Assembly (NCBI GenBank): GCA_034509495.1
Contig: JAVGWO010000026.1
Span: 182,001 to 246,000, forward strand
Length of the DNA: 64,000 nt
Direction: 5' to 3'
Source of the DNA: Acestrorhynchus altus
Lineage: Eukaryota; Chordata; Actinopteri; Characiformes; Acestrorhynchidae
Shown here: in pieces, positions 12,401-20,420 of the stretch
Numbering within the stretch: position 1 is the stretch's first letter
How the letters are laid out: each line of letters opens with the position of its first letter
The notes under the pieces: model-generated
Database searches by the model: none
What the model was told of the DNA's origin: nothing
The model's input: the letters and a program-made list of their open reading frames with translations, nothing else
Position numbers and translations under genes: made by a program

Positions 12401-15400
12401 AGAGTGATTGGGAGAAAAAATTGAGCTCTTTGGCATTAACTCAACTCATTGTGTTTGGAAGAAGAGAAATGCTGACTATGACCAAAAGAACACAGTCCCC
12501 ACTGTCAAGCATAGAGGTGGAAACATTAGGTTTTTGGGGGTGTTTCTCTGCTAAGGGGACAGAATTACTGCATCAATGAGAGAATGGATGGAGCCATGTA
12601 CCATAAAATCCTGAAAGTCAACCTCCTTCCCTTCGCCAGGACATTAAAATTGGGTTGTGGCTGGGTCTTTCAGCAAGAGAATGATCCAAAACATACAGCC
12701 AAGGCAACAAAGGAGTGGCTCAAAAAGAAGCACATTAGGTCATGGAGGGGCCTAGCTAGTCTCCAGACCTTAATCCCACAGAAAGCCTATGGAGAGAGCT
12801 GAAGCTCTGAGTTGCCAAGCGACAGCCTCAAATTTTTAATGATTTAGAGATGATCTGCAAAGCGGAGTGGATCAAAATTCCTTCTGACATGTACGCAAAC
12901 CTCATGATCAACTACAAAACTCTGCTGTTCTTGCCAACAAAGGTTTTGCCACTAAGTATTAAGTCTTGTTTGCCAGAGGGATCAAATACAATGTGATTTT
13001 CTGGATTTTATTTTTGATATTCTACGTCTCACTGTTAAAATTAAGCTACCCTGAAAATTAAAGACTGTTCATATCGTTGTCAGTGGGCAAACTTACAAAA
13101 TCAGCAAGGGATCAAATAATTATTTCCTTCACTGTATGTACAGTAGTGTTCAAAATAACAGCAGACCAATATGACTAACCAGATTAATCACTGTTTTGGT
13201 ATAAATTATATTACCATATGACAAACAAGTTACCAGTTGGTGCAGTAGATTCTTAGAAAGCCAAGAGACTCAGCATTCATGATATGCATGCTATTGAGTC
13301 TGTATTTGAATAATTAAATGAAAGGGGTGTGTTCAAAATAATAGCAGCCTGGGTCCAAGTGCCGTAGACAGTTTGTCAGACGAGCCCCAAACTCTGAATT
13401 CAAGCCACAGTACACTCTGAAGACAGTGAAGCATGGTGGTGCAAACATCATGATATGGGCATGTTTCTCTTACTGTGGTGCTGGGCCCATTTACCACATA
13501 CCAGGGATCATGGACCAGTTTGCATATATCAGAATACTTGAACAGGTCATGTTGCCTTACGCTGAAGAGAAAATGCCCTTAAAATGGTGTTTCAACAAGA
13601 CAACGACCTTAAAAACACCAGTAAACGAGTAAAAATCTTGGTTCCCATCCAACAAAATTGAGGTTATGGAGAGGCCAGCCCAATCCCTGGACCTTAATCC
13701 GATAGAAAACTTGAGGTTGACATCAAAGATGCCGTTTCTGAGGCAAAACCAAGAAATGCAAATGAATTGTGGGATATAGTCAAAGCATCCTGGGCTGAAA
13801 TACCAGTTCACAGGTGCCAGAAGTTGGTTGACTCTGTGCAACACTGAAGCAGTTCTAAAAAACTGTGGTTATTCAACTAAATATTAGGTTAGTGATTTTC
13901 AGACTGTGTGTGTTTAGTGAATGCTAAATCATAAAGAAGGACATATTTTGAGTTTGTAAAGACAAATGCAGACACTGCTATTTTTTTGAACAGACCAATG
14001 TTCATTTTTTGTTATTTTCTGTGAAGTATTTACAAATTATATACATTTCTCTTCATGTTTTGATTTGGAAATCAGTATGCAATGTTGCCAATGCATGGAA
14101 ATAAAAATACTATAAAGATTTTGTGCTTAACTCATGTTTTTAAACACACTGCTATTATCTGTGCTGGACAACTGTGCTGGACAATGAAGCTGTAGAATTT
14201 ACAGACACCAGTATGTAACTGCAGTGTGAAGCTGAAATTCCACCTGTAGGCTGTATACTAAATTAAATTGTTTACTTCGTCAGTTCCAGTGAATACACAA
14301 ATTGAATTGACCAAGTCTCACAATTCATTAAAATGTGCAAATTATTATTAGAGATGCATCTAATGATTGGCCAATACAGGGGCCAAATGCATCATGCGAT
14401 GGCCACAGCACCGCTGATCTGCTTGCTCCAGGGACTCCTCCACAGTGCATGTTTGGCACAAATCAGCCAAGGGGTGTGGATTGGTTAATCACAGCCTCTG
14501 ATGCTAATAAGGGAGAAAGGATTCATTTCAGTCACAGCCAAGTTTTTCCACAGTGACTAAAGAAGATTACAAGCTCCCTGTTTAAAATACATGGATGCAG
14601 GATGTAAGTTGAACAAAAATGTTTCTGAATGCTGTCATTTTTAATTCTAAGACTTGGGCAGTTTTATATTAAAAAAATTGGAAAACAAAATTTACAGAAA
14701 TGTGCAGTTGCAATCTAATTCTTATGAAACCGTTCAGCAGATTATGTACAGCAGTTGAGTTGCTATTTAACAGTCACGATCTAGAACTGCAGCTGTGCAT
14801 GCGCCAGACGAATTCCTTCTGTTTAGAATGTTAGACAGAATTGACTTCTAATAATCCAGGAAAAAATCAATTTAGGTGATTTGAAGGCTGCAGAGTGGAT
14901 TGATTGTGTCAGATTGGTTCAGAGAATTCACAATATGAATTTGGGAAAAGAAATTGGTCTGTTACAAGAAGAATCATCACCCAATGACTGTTGGTTAGTA
15001 TGAATGGTGAAGGTCCCAGGACGCTGCAAAACGAGTTGCCTCAGTTTTTGAAGAAATTTTAATCAGGCATTTTGCCAGTGTTTGAGGAGGAGGAGGACTT
15101 CAGTTTGACTGTAGGTTACGGTGAGTGTTTTTGAATGTAAAGAGCACATACTTCAAAACATATTTCTTAATTCTTTGAATGGAAATCTCACTGCACTTAC
15201 AAGGTAATGCAACTTTATTCATTTCTTTGTTTACACAGGGTTAGACGTTTTTGATGATGATCTTCTTCGAGTAGAGGTGGACGGCAATGCTAAGTCAGAA
15301 GATCGTCGACAGCCGGTTGCTGAGGCCGGTTCTTCAGTCACAGAAGGGCAGCAGTGTGAAAGTGTTCACCCTGATGGTGAACTGGAGAGTCAGAAAACCA

Positions 15401-18400
15401 TTGTTGATTCTGTTGCAAGTTTAAAGAACGAGCTGAGAAGAATTGGCGATGTTCTTTGTGAAATGAACCTTTCACTTAAGGAACTTGCCCAAAAAATGAA
15501 GACTTAAAACAGAGCTGCAAGGCTGCTTCATTAAGCTGCACATTTGAAAGAGTAGCAACAGGGTCAGGATTAAGACTGGGTGTTGGCAGCAGAAAATGGA
15601 ATTTCTTTATTAGAGCATAGGCTTGTAATACATCAAACAATATATCACTCCTACAGTATCATTTTCACGTATACACACTGTACACGCTCATGCCAAGGTA
15701 GGTTCAGAAATATTCACCTATACTGAGTACATATATCCATATAAAGTTAAGTCAGTATTATCTAATTTCACATCTTGCAGCAGATGGATGTCTTATGCAT
15801 CTTCATCATATGCATGCACACTCCACAGTTCTTGCAGATCCCTGTTGTCAAAATAGTGAGGTTGACTCATAAGCTGTCCTGTAGACAGTGCAGGAATAGG
15901 CACAGCTGTACCTGAAAGCTAGCAAGCAAAGTGAGAAGGCAAGTGTTAAGTGAGAACCCATGGTCACCTGGATATTGTGAAGCTGTCAAAACAGACAGCT
16001 CCAGTCTGAACATTATTGTTCAGAATGAAAGAATGGAGCCCGAGTTGACTGAGGTCACTTGGCCACAATAAATCCCAGATGTGGGGATATTTTATTATTT
16101 TTTTATTTTTATTATTATTTTTTTGAGAGCGAGTGTCCTCATGAATGACTCAAACCCTGATGTGGACAGGGCACAAAAAGTAACAGCTTGTGAGAAATAC
16201 CATTATCTAAGAGAAAGCTAAATGTAGACGTGAAAGGACCAGCCCACTTAGCACAGTGTGTAGGGAAGTTTTTGATCCGACTGCAGAACAGACCTGTGGT
16301 TTGATACTTACTTTAAGGCTTTTCATTTATATAATTATATTTTACTTAAATGTTTATTTTGTTGCACTTGTTCACCTGCATTTACCACCTGAAATGAATA
16401 AAGACTTGTACATTTAATTTGCGTGTGTGCTGTCTTTTTGTATCTTGTGGCCTCCTCTTTTGTCTGTCATCAGTTGTTTCAAACCCTGCTCCTTGGACAC
16501 TTCCTGCTGGCATATTTTGGCCTATGCCCTGCTGTAACACACAAAGTCTAACTTGGTCGTGGTAATAAACTCCTCCAATCTTCAAATTTGAGGGATAAAT
16601 ATGAGTTGGAAAAAGTAGTACAGCTGACTAGTCTGCTCATCACAAGCACTGCTGTTGCTGGTGCTGAAGGTAATGTAGTCAGTCTCCCAGTTTAACCAGT
16701 AAAGTAGCTAGTTTTACAGTTGGGGTAGCTATTTCTACAGTTGACATAGCTAAATTAGCAAATTTTACACTTAAGGTAGCTAGTTTTATAGTTAAGGTAA
16801 TGAGTTCTGCAGTTAAGGTAGGTAGTTCCACAGATAATGTATTTAATGTGACAGGTAAATTAGCTAGATCTACAGTTAAGGTATCCAGTTCTGCATTTGA
16901 GGTATCTAGGTTGACAGGTAAAGTAGCTAGTTTTACCGTTAAGGTAGATAGTTTGACAGGTAAAGTAGCTAGTTTTACAGTTAAGGTAGATAGTTTGACA
17001 GGTAAAGTAGCTAGTTTTACAGTTAAGGTAGATAATTTGACGGGTAAAGTAGTTAGTTTTACAGTTAAGGTAGATAATTTGACAGGTAAAGTAGCTAGTT
17101 TCACAGTTAAGGTAGATAGTTTGACAGGTAAAGTAGCTAGTTTCACAGTTAAGGTAGATAGTTTGACAGGTAAAGTAGTTAGTTTTACAGTTAAAGTAGA
17201 TAATTTGACAGGTAAAGTAGCTAGTTTTACAGTTAAGGTAGATAGTTTGACAGGTAAAGTAGCTAGTTTTACAGTTAAGGTAGATAGTTTGACAGGTAAA
17301 GTAGCTAGTTTTACAGTTAAGGTAGATCATTTGACAGGTAAAGTAGCTAGTTTTACAGTTAAGGTAGATAGTTTGACAGGTAAAGTAGTTTAAGTTAAGG
17401 TTACGTTAAGTTAGCTAGTTCCACAGATGAGCTAAATTGACAGGTTGAGGTTGATAACTTGACAGGTTAAGTAGCTAATTATACAGGTTAAGGTAGCTAG
17501 TTCTACAATATGTGTGTTTCCAGTCAATAAGTTTTCTTTTACTAAGTAGAGGGAAACACGAGAGCTTTTTATTAGGTACGGTTTCGGAGAGATGTGTAAA
17601 AATGATAAAGGTAGTGGGGAACTATAAGTCATCTCCTGTTCCTGTCAGATAAAGGCCTTGGAGGAGGAGGGCAAGGTGATAGCAGACCAAATGTCAGAGG
17701 TGGAAATGGTAAGGAACTCAAAAGCTGCTTAAGGCATGGGAATAAAATCTGTATCTCTATTCCATGTCATTGTCTGTCGTCTTTCTTGCATTTCTAAAAG
17801 GTTTGTCCTCTTCCAGTAAAGTTGTAACCAAAGTTAAAATCCACTTTCACAATTAACATTTTTTCCATTCTGGGTGAAAACATGAACGTGAGGAGCTAAT
17901 AAACTAATAAAACATCACCTTGTGTACAATAACGGCATGGTTATTCTGATTTCTAATCCTCAGATCTACAGTTTCCTCTGTAGATTTCCCATTGGCTGTT
18001 GTCTTCTCTTTTCCAGCATGTATTTTACTTATTCTCTGTATCCATGTTAAGGTTTTTTAAATGTTCAGGATCTTAGTATTTTGGTTTTGGGTAAATGCCT
18101 GATGATGCATACTATTAAAAACGCAAAATGATATCAGAATCATAACAGATGACTCCAAAAAATAGAATATCCTGAAAAATTCATTCATGGTCATAATATT
18201 TTTTCAAAAAAAGGAAATGTCATTTTCGATTCGTCCCATGTAAAGTAAAATATTTCAAGCTTATTGTGGCTTATAGTTAATATTAGTTTAAAGTATTAGA
18301 ATGTTTAATAAAGTTTGAATAATCGGACAGTAAGGACAAGTTCTGCAGGTTATTTTTTTTTACTAGTGCATATGTTTTATGGACTCTTAATCTCTGTATT

Positions 18401-19145
18401 AAATGCATGTTTATGTATTGATATCAGAATTATGTGCATGAAGAACACTGGTATGCACATTCCCATGTTGGTTCCCATGTTGGTGCATCTCTACTGTTAC
18501 TGCATCCCTGCCCTTCTTCATACCCTCACAGCTGAAGAGTTGTTTTCTAACTTTGTAGGTGGTAACCTTAGTGATGATGACTTTTTGGATTTGGGAAATG
18601 ATGACAACTTGAAACCTGACGGAAATGGTAACGTTGGCAAAAATGTTTATAAATGTTTGGAAAATACGTCCTTACTCTAAGAGAGAACAGTATAAGAATT
18701 TACACTGCCAGAAAACAAAGAATACAGACTTTAGTCATCATTTTTAATATGTGTAATAAATGTTTATTAATTGTAAAAGCTTCTGCATTTTATGAAGAGT
18801 GCACATGTTTCTGTAGGTGGGCGAGGACCTGCCAACAGTGATGATAGTGGGGATTATGGTAAGAATTACATCTTCAGCACAGCATTTAGGACTTTGCCCC
18901 TAAATTGACGTTTTTTGTAAGAGATATACCTGATTTATACTGATTCTGAATATAACCAATTAAACTTCTGTCAACTTTCAGACACAATGGCAGAGACTGG
19001 AACCATTGCTGGAATTGTAAGTGCTGTTGCCATGGCACTGGTTGGTGCAGTCAGCAGTTACATCTCTTACCAGAAGAAGAAGTTCTGCTTCAGCATACAG
19101 CGTAAGAACAAGCAGCCAACATTTTACTCATATAGGAACCCCCCA

Positions 19146-19187
<42 letters not shown>

Positions 19188-20420
19188 TACAAAATACTTC
19201 ATTGTCCTCTCATCTTTTCCACAGAGAGTCTGAATGCAGACATGGTGAAAGCAGATAATCCAGAATCTGTTGTGGCCCAGGAACCTCAAGGTATGCAAGT
19301 AACAACACAACACTTGTTGCATCACATTGCATTGCACTGTATTTTGTCTTGTGAATGATTTGTTAGCTTGTGCCTGGAGTGTTTAATAAAGACTACAGCA
19401 TACAGTAGATTTACTTTCAGATATTCTACTTAAATGCTGTAATAAACTAAACACGTTCACGTCAATAAAAAAGGTACATTTTCAGCGATTCAGTACCATT
19501 TTGAGCATCGAATATTTACACAACAATGGTGTACTTTTATTATACAACAGCAAACATGGCTCTTTATTTTCATTTAGACCTCTTTCTTGGAAAATAAGGA
19601 AACACAGATGTCTAAGCATTGGCTAAATTACATAGTTAAATATTTAAACCAATAATTTAATAATTTAATTAAAATTTCATTTCATTTAAATTCAGTACCA
19701 ACAGAGTAAAATGTGAGTTCCTGACTTCTTTCCAGCTTCTATCAATGCTGAGTGACAGAAACATCACAGACGTATAATGGATTGATGTTTTTCTTTTCAC
19801 TAAACAGAGACTGCCAGTCTGATAATGTGTGCTAATGCTAAACTAATCACAACGCACCTTCCTGCCAAACACAGGCATTATAGTCTGTACAATGGACAAG
19901 GTACCATAAATTGTCCTCGCAATTGTACCTATTTTTTTGCTGTTTATTGTGGACACTTTCAGTAGTGAGGCCTGGTATAGTGTTATCTACACCATTTTCC
20001 ATTTACAGCTGCTAATACTTTTGTTCAGTCAGAAGATATGCAGTGATGCTTTTACCCACCCAGTGTAAATCATACTGTTAGTCTGGATAGAGTTCTGTAT
20101 TCATTCCAGCTTCTGGAAGCGCTCAGTTAGCATTATTTACTTAAGTATTGTGAGAATAACAAATTGATTAGATGCATTTTTATTGGGCATTTCAAGAATA
20201 TAACATTATAATATAAGAATATATGATTTTATTCACTGAGGTCAAATACAAGCATGACTACTCTGTTAAAACTAGACAAGACTGTGAAATTTAGACATTT
20301 ATGTGAGAAATCACTTGACCTCCTCTCTGCTTAACTTTTCATTGTTTTGCTCTTTCAGTTCAACAAACTCTTCTCCAGCCTCCTAGTGCTGAGCCACCCA
20401 CAGATGACAATGCAGTGTAA
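3359..20420 (+). CDS. cd99l2: CD99 antigen-like protein 2, twelve coding exons
   Basis: Single-pass type I membrane glycoprotein of the CD99 family; family members act in cell adhesion and leukocyte transendothelial migration. Exons read by splice sites: 3359-3416, 7382-7435, 7569-7616, 8181-8279, 9521-9628, 11480-11554, 17649-17708, 18559-18627, 18817-18858, 18982-19101, 19225-19290, 20359-20420. The sum is 861 nt, 286 residues. A signal peptide (about residues 1-20) precedes an acidic ectodomain with repeated motifs (DLDLSDAFDD, DDLDLSDALN, LSDDDFLDLG) and proline/lysine-rich spacers. The transmembrane block (about 211-231, GTIAGIVSAVAMALVGAVSS) and the juxtamembrane SYISYQKKKFCFSIQQ are the strongest match to vertebrate CD99L2. 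Every internal intron is phase 1. The 5' start is supported by the signal peptide and a downstream GT donor. It faces mtmr1 tail to tail, as in human Xq28. The exact exon set is inferred without cDNA. Confidence 0.93.
3417..7381 (+). other. cd99l2: cd99l2 intron 1
   Basis: About 4 kb, AT-rich, with no conserved exon seen. A short TG-rich tract lies near 6390-6425. Several short ORFs on both strands look like shadows, with no family resemblance. Confidence 0.6.
7382..7435 (+). CDS. cd99l2: cd99l2 coding exon 2
   Basis: Acceptor tcttctag, donor ATCTC|gtaag, 54 nt, phase 1 on both sides. Encodes GLGQDLDLSDAFDDLPAS, the first acidic CD99-type motif of the mature ectodomain. Confidence 0.88.
7569..7616 (+). 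CDS. cd99l2: cd99l2 coding exon 3
   Basis: Acceptor tccctcag, donor GGGAG|gtaatg, 48 nt, phase 1-1. Encodes a proline/lysine spacer (TPKPKPKDPAAGAGG) that resembles spacers in the ectodomain of CD99 proteins. Confidence 0.85.
8181..8279 (+). CDS. cd99l2: cd99l2 coding exon 4
   Basis: Acceptor tgctctgcag, donor ACCAG|gtgagt, 99 nt, phase 1-1. Begins with the acidic motif DPDLLDFSDLAEP and ends in a PKPKPKPKP run. Confidence 0.88.
8280..9520 (+). other. cd99l2: cd99l2 intron 4
   Basis: About 1.2 kb without coding features. AT-rich sequence such as cacaatatttaaagatg near 8730 may be degraded MITE material; nothing can be assigned. Confidence 0.5.
9521..9628 (+). CDS. cd99l2: cd99l2 coding exon 5 (Thr/Arg/Pro-rich)
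   Basis: Acceptor ttactgacag, donor GGCTG|gtgtgt, 108 nt, phase 1-1, open throughout. Encodes a basic, Thr/Pro/Arg-rich segment (LLPRTTARPLRTSAPPRK) reminiscent of the TTRP-rich segments of mammalian CD99L2. Its basic character differs from the acidic flanking exons; it may be alternatively spliced. Confidence 0.75.
9629..11479 (+). other. cd99l2: cd99l2 intron 5
   Basis: Holds the hAT-type MITE at 10111-10546. The rest is AT-rich. A second relic of the same kind may lie at about 11050-11120 (ending in attgcccatcc). No exon seen. Confidence 0.5.
10111..10546. mobile_element. hAT-type MITE with 8-bp target-site duplication
   Basis: Starts tagggttgggcgatat and ends atatcgcccagccccta-like (atatcgcccagccccta read as atatcgcccagcccta), an imperfect terminal inverted repeat. 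The eight bases ggttaacc flank it exactly on both sides (10103-10110 and 10547-10554). Terminal TAGGG...CCCTA with an 8-bp duplication is the signature of non-autonomous hAT elements. No transposase is encoded. Confidence 0.8.
11480..11554 (+). CDS. cd99l2: cd99l2 coding exon 6
   Basis: Acceptor ctcatttag, donor GGAG|gtgggt, 75 nt, phase 1-1. Encodes DDLDLSDALNPSNDIGG then a Gly/Lys-rich tail. This motif repeats that of exon 2 and matches the second acidic repeat of CD99L2. Confidence 0.88.
11819..13134 (+). mobile_element. Tc1-like DNA transposon, decayed copy
   Basis: Imperfect terminal inverted repeats: left with aaatatttgatcccc, right gggatcaaataattatttccttcactg. The interior keeps broken Tc1 transposase segments on the + strand in several frames: a helix-turn-helix-like stretch near 12010-12130 (VVRDKIIDLHKAGLDNKTIS) and a C-terminal block near 12655-12720 (GWVFQQENDPKHTAKATKEW) with the conserved DPKHTA motif. 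Frameshifts and stops rule out an active protein. Confidence 0.85.
13141..13993 (+). mobile_element. Second Tc1-like transposon, decayed and internally shortened
   Basis: Left end cagtagtgttcaaaataac, right end ctatttttttgaacag as its imperfect inverted repeat. The interior at 13426-13632 encodes the Tc1 C-terminal core (MKHGGANIMIWACFSY, then YHIPGIMDQF, then MLPYAEEKMPLKWCF). It begins six bases after the previous Tc1-like copy ends, so the two are side by side in one orientation, but their terminal repeats differ, so they are different families. Confidence 0.8.
14880..15120 (+). pseudogene. Broken upstream coding remnant joined in phase to the 15239 exon
   Basis: Frames read EWIDCVRLVQRIHNMNLGKE (about 14893-14950), then after a frameshift MNGEGPRTLQNELPQFLKKF and stop (15001-15063), then GILPVFEEEEDFSLTVGY up to a consensus donor G|gtgagt at 15120. 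The last segment continues in phase across a 118-bp GT-AG intron into 15239. The pattern suggests a small gene whose 5' part has decayed, perhaps transposon-derived. Unidentified. Confidence 0.35.
15239..15507 (+). CDS. Unidentified coding exon inside a cd99l2 intron; possible alternative last exon
   Basis: Acceptor ttacacag, then an 89-codon open frame to TAA. The product starts GLDVFDDDLLRVEVDG and ends in a heptad-rich helix (LKNELRRIGDVLCEMNLSLK) likely to form a coiled coil. It enters in phase 1, like every cd99l2 exon, so splicing from exon 6 (11554) would keep the frame and make a protein without the transmembrane helix. A good poly(A) signal follows at 16397. A strong donor at 15120|gtgagt in a compatible phase lies 118 bp upstream, so it may instead be the 3' end of a separate decayed gene. 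I do not recognise the family. Confidence 0.45.
16397..16402 (+). terminator. Poly(A) signal AATAAA for the 15239 exon
   Basis: AATAAA followed within about 30 bases by a GU-rich tract (gcgtgtgtgctgtcttttt), a textbook cleavage signal arrangement. It would give the 15239 exon a 3' UTR of about 0.9 kb. Confidence 0.55.
16680..17510. repeat. Minisatellite, 42-bp unit made of two diverged 21-bp halves
   Basis: The core (about 16900-17390) repeats gtagatagtttgacaggtaaa + gtagctagttttacagttaag with few changes; the edges (16680-16900, 17390-17510) are degenerate copies. Because the unit is a multiple of three and has no stops in several frames, it makes open frames of 150-200 codons on both strands (for example VDSLTGKVASFTVK repeats). 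These are artefacts. It lies in the cd99l2 intron before exon 7. Confidence 0.93.
17649..17708 (+). CDS. cd99l2: cd99l2 coding exon 7
   Basis: Acceptor ttcctgtcag, donor AAATG|gtaagg, 60 nt, phase 1-1. Encodes a glycine-rich segment (DKGLGGGGQGDSRP). It follows the 21/42-bp minisatellite by about 140 bp. Confidence 0.8.
18559..18627 (+). CDS. cd99l2: cd99l2 coding exon 8
   Basis: Acceptor ctttgtag, donor AAATG|gtaacg, 69 nt, phase 1-1. Encodes GGNLSDDDFLDLGNDD, equivalent to the human FSDKDLEDIVGGG segment that precedes the membrane-proximal stalk. Confidence 0.88.
18817..18858 (+). CDS. cd99l2: cd99l2 coding exon 9
   Basis: Short 42-nt exon, acceptor ttctgtag, donor TTATG|gtaag, phase 1-1. 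Encodes the juxtamembrane stalk GGRGPANSDDSGDY, comparable to the human GSNDDPGSG region. Confidence 0.82.
18982..19101 (+). CDS. cd99l2: cd99l2 coding exon 10 (transmembrane)
   Basis: Acceptor caactttcag, donor ACAGC|gtaaga, 120 nt. Carries the transmembrane helix and the start of the cytoplasmic tail (SYISYQKKKFCFSIQ), nearly identical to mammalian CD99L2. This is the exon that decides the family assignment. Confidence 0.95.
19147..19184 (+). repeat. (CA)n microsatellite
   Basis: About 19 CA units in the intron between cd99l2 exons 10 and 11. Confidence 0.95.
19225..19290 (+). CDS. cd99l2: cd99l2 coding exon 11
   Basis: Acceptor ttttccacag, donor CTCAAG|gtatgc, 66 nt, phase 1-1. Encodes the cytoplasmic tail segment SLNADMVKADNPESVVAQEP, matching human GLNADYVKGENLEAVVCEEP. 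Confidence 0.93.
19291..20358 (+). other. cd99l2: cd99l2 last intron
   Basis: About 1.07 kb, AT-rich, no exon or repeat that I can identify. Confidence 0.6.
20359..20420 (+). CDS. cd99l2: cd99l2 terminal coding exon 12
   Basis: Acceptor ctctttcag, then the tail VQQTLLQPPSAEPPTDDNAV and a TAA stop. The PSAEPP stretch matches the human QSAEPPPPP end. The exon continues into the 3' UTR. Confidence 0.92.

Larger units (their letters stand above)
11555..17648 (+). other. cd99l2: cd99l2 intron 6 (repeat-rich, 6.1 kb)
   Basis: Carries, in order, the two Tc1-like copies, a stretch at 14330-14560 that may be more transposon debris, the unidentified exon(s) at 14.9-15.5 kb with poly(A) signal at 16.4 kb, and the minisatellite. 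The rest is AT-rich and unassigned. Confidence 0.6.

Noticed and set aside
14335..14560. 73-codon ORF in a possible hAT-related stretch (tagagatgcatc...)
   Set aside because: Only one possible end is visible and no conserved transposase motif.
16679..17393. Long ORFs on both strands over the 17-kb minisatellite
   Set aside because: Open only because the 21/42-bp unit is a multiple of three without stops; low-complexity products, no splice or promoter context.
16680..17510. CRISPR-like direct repeats
   Set aside because: Tandem units without unique spacers, in a vertebrate intron.
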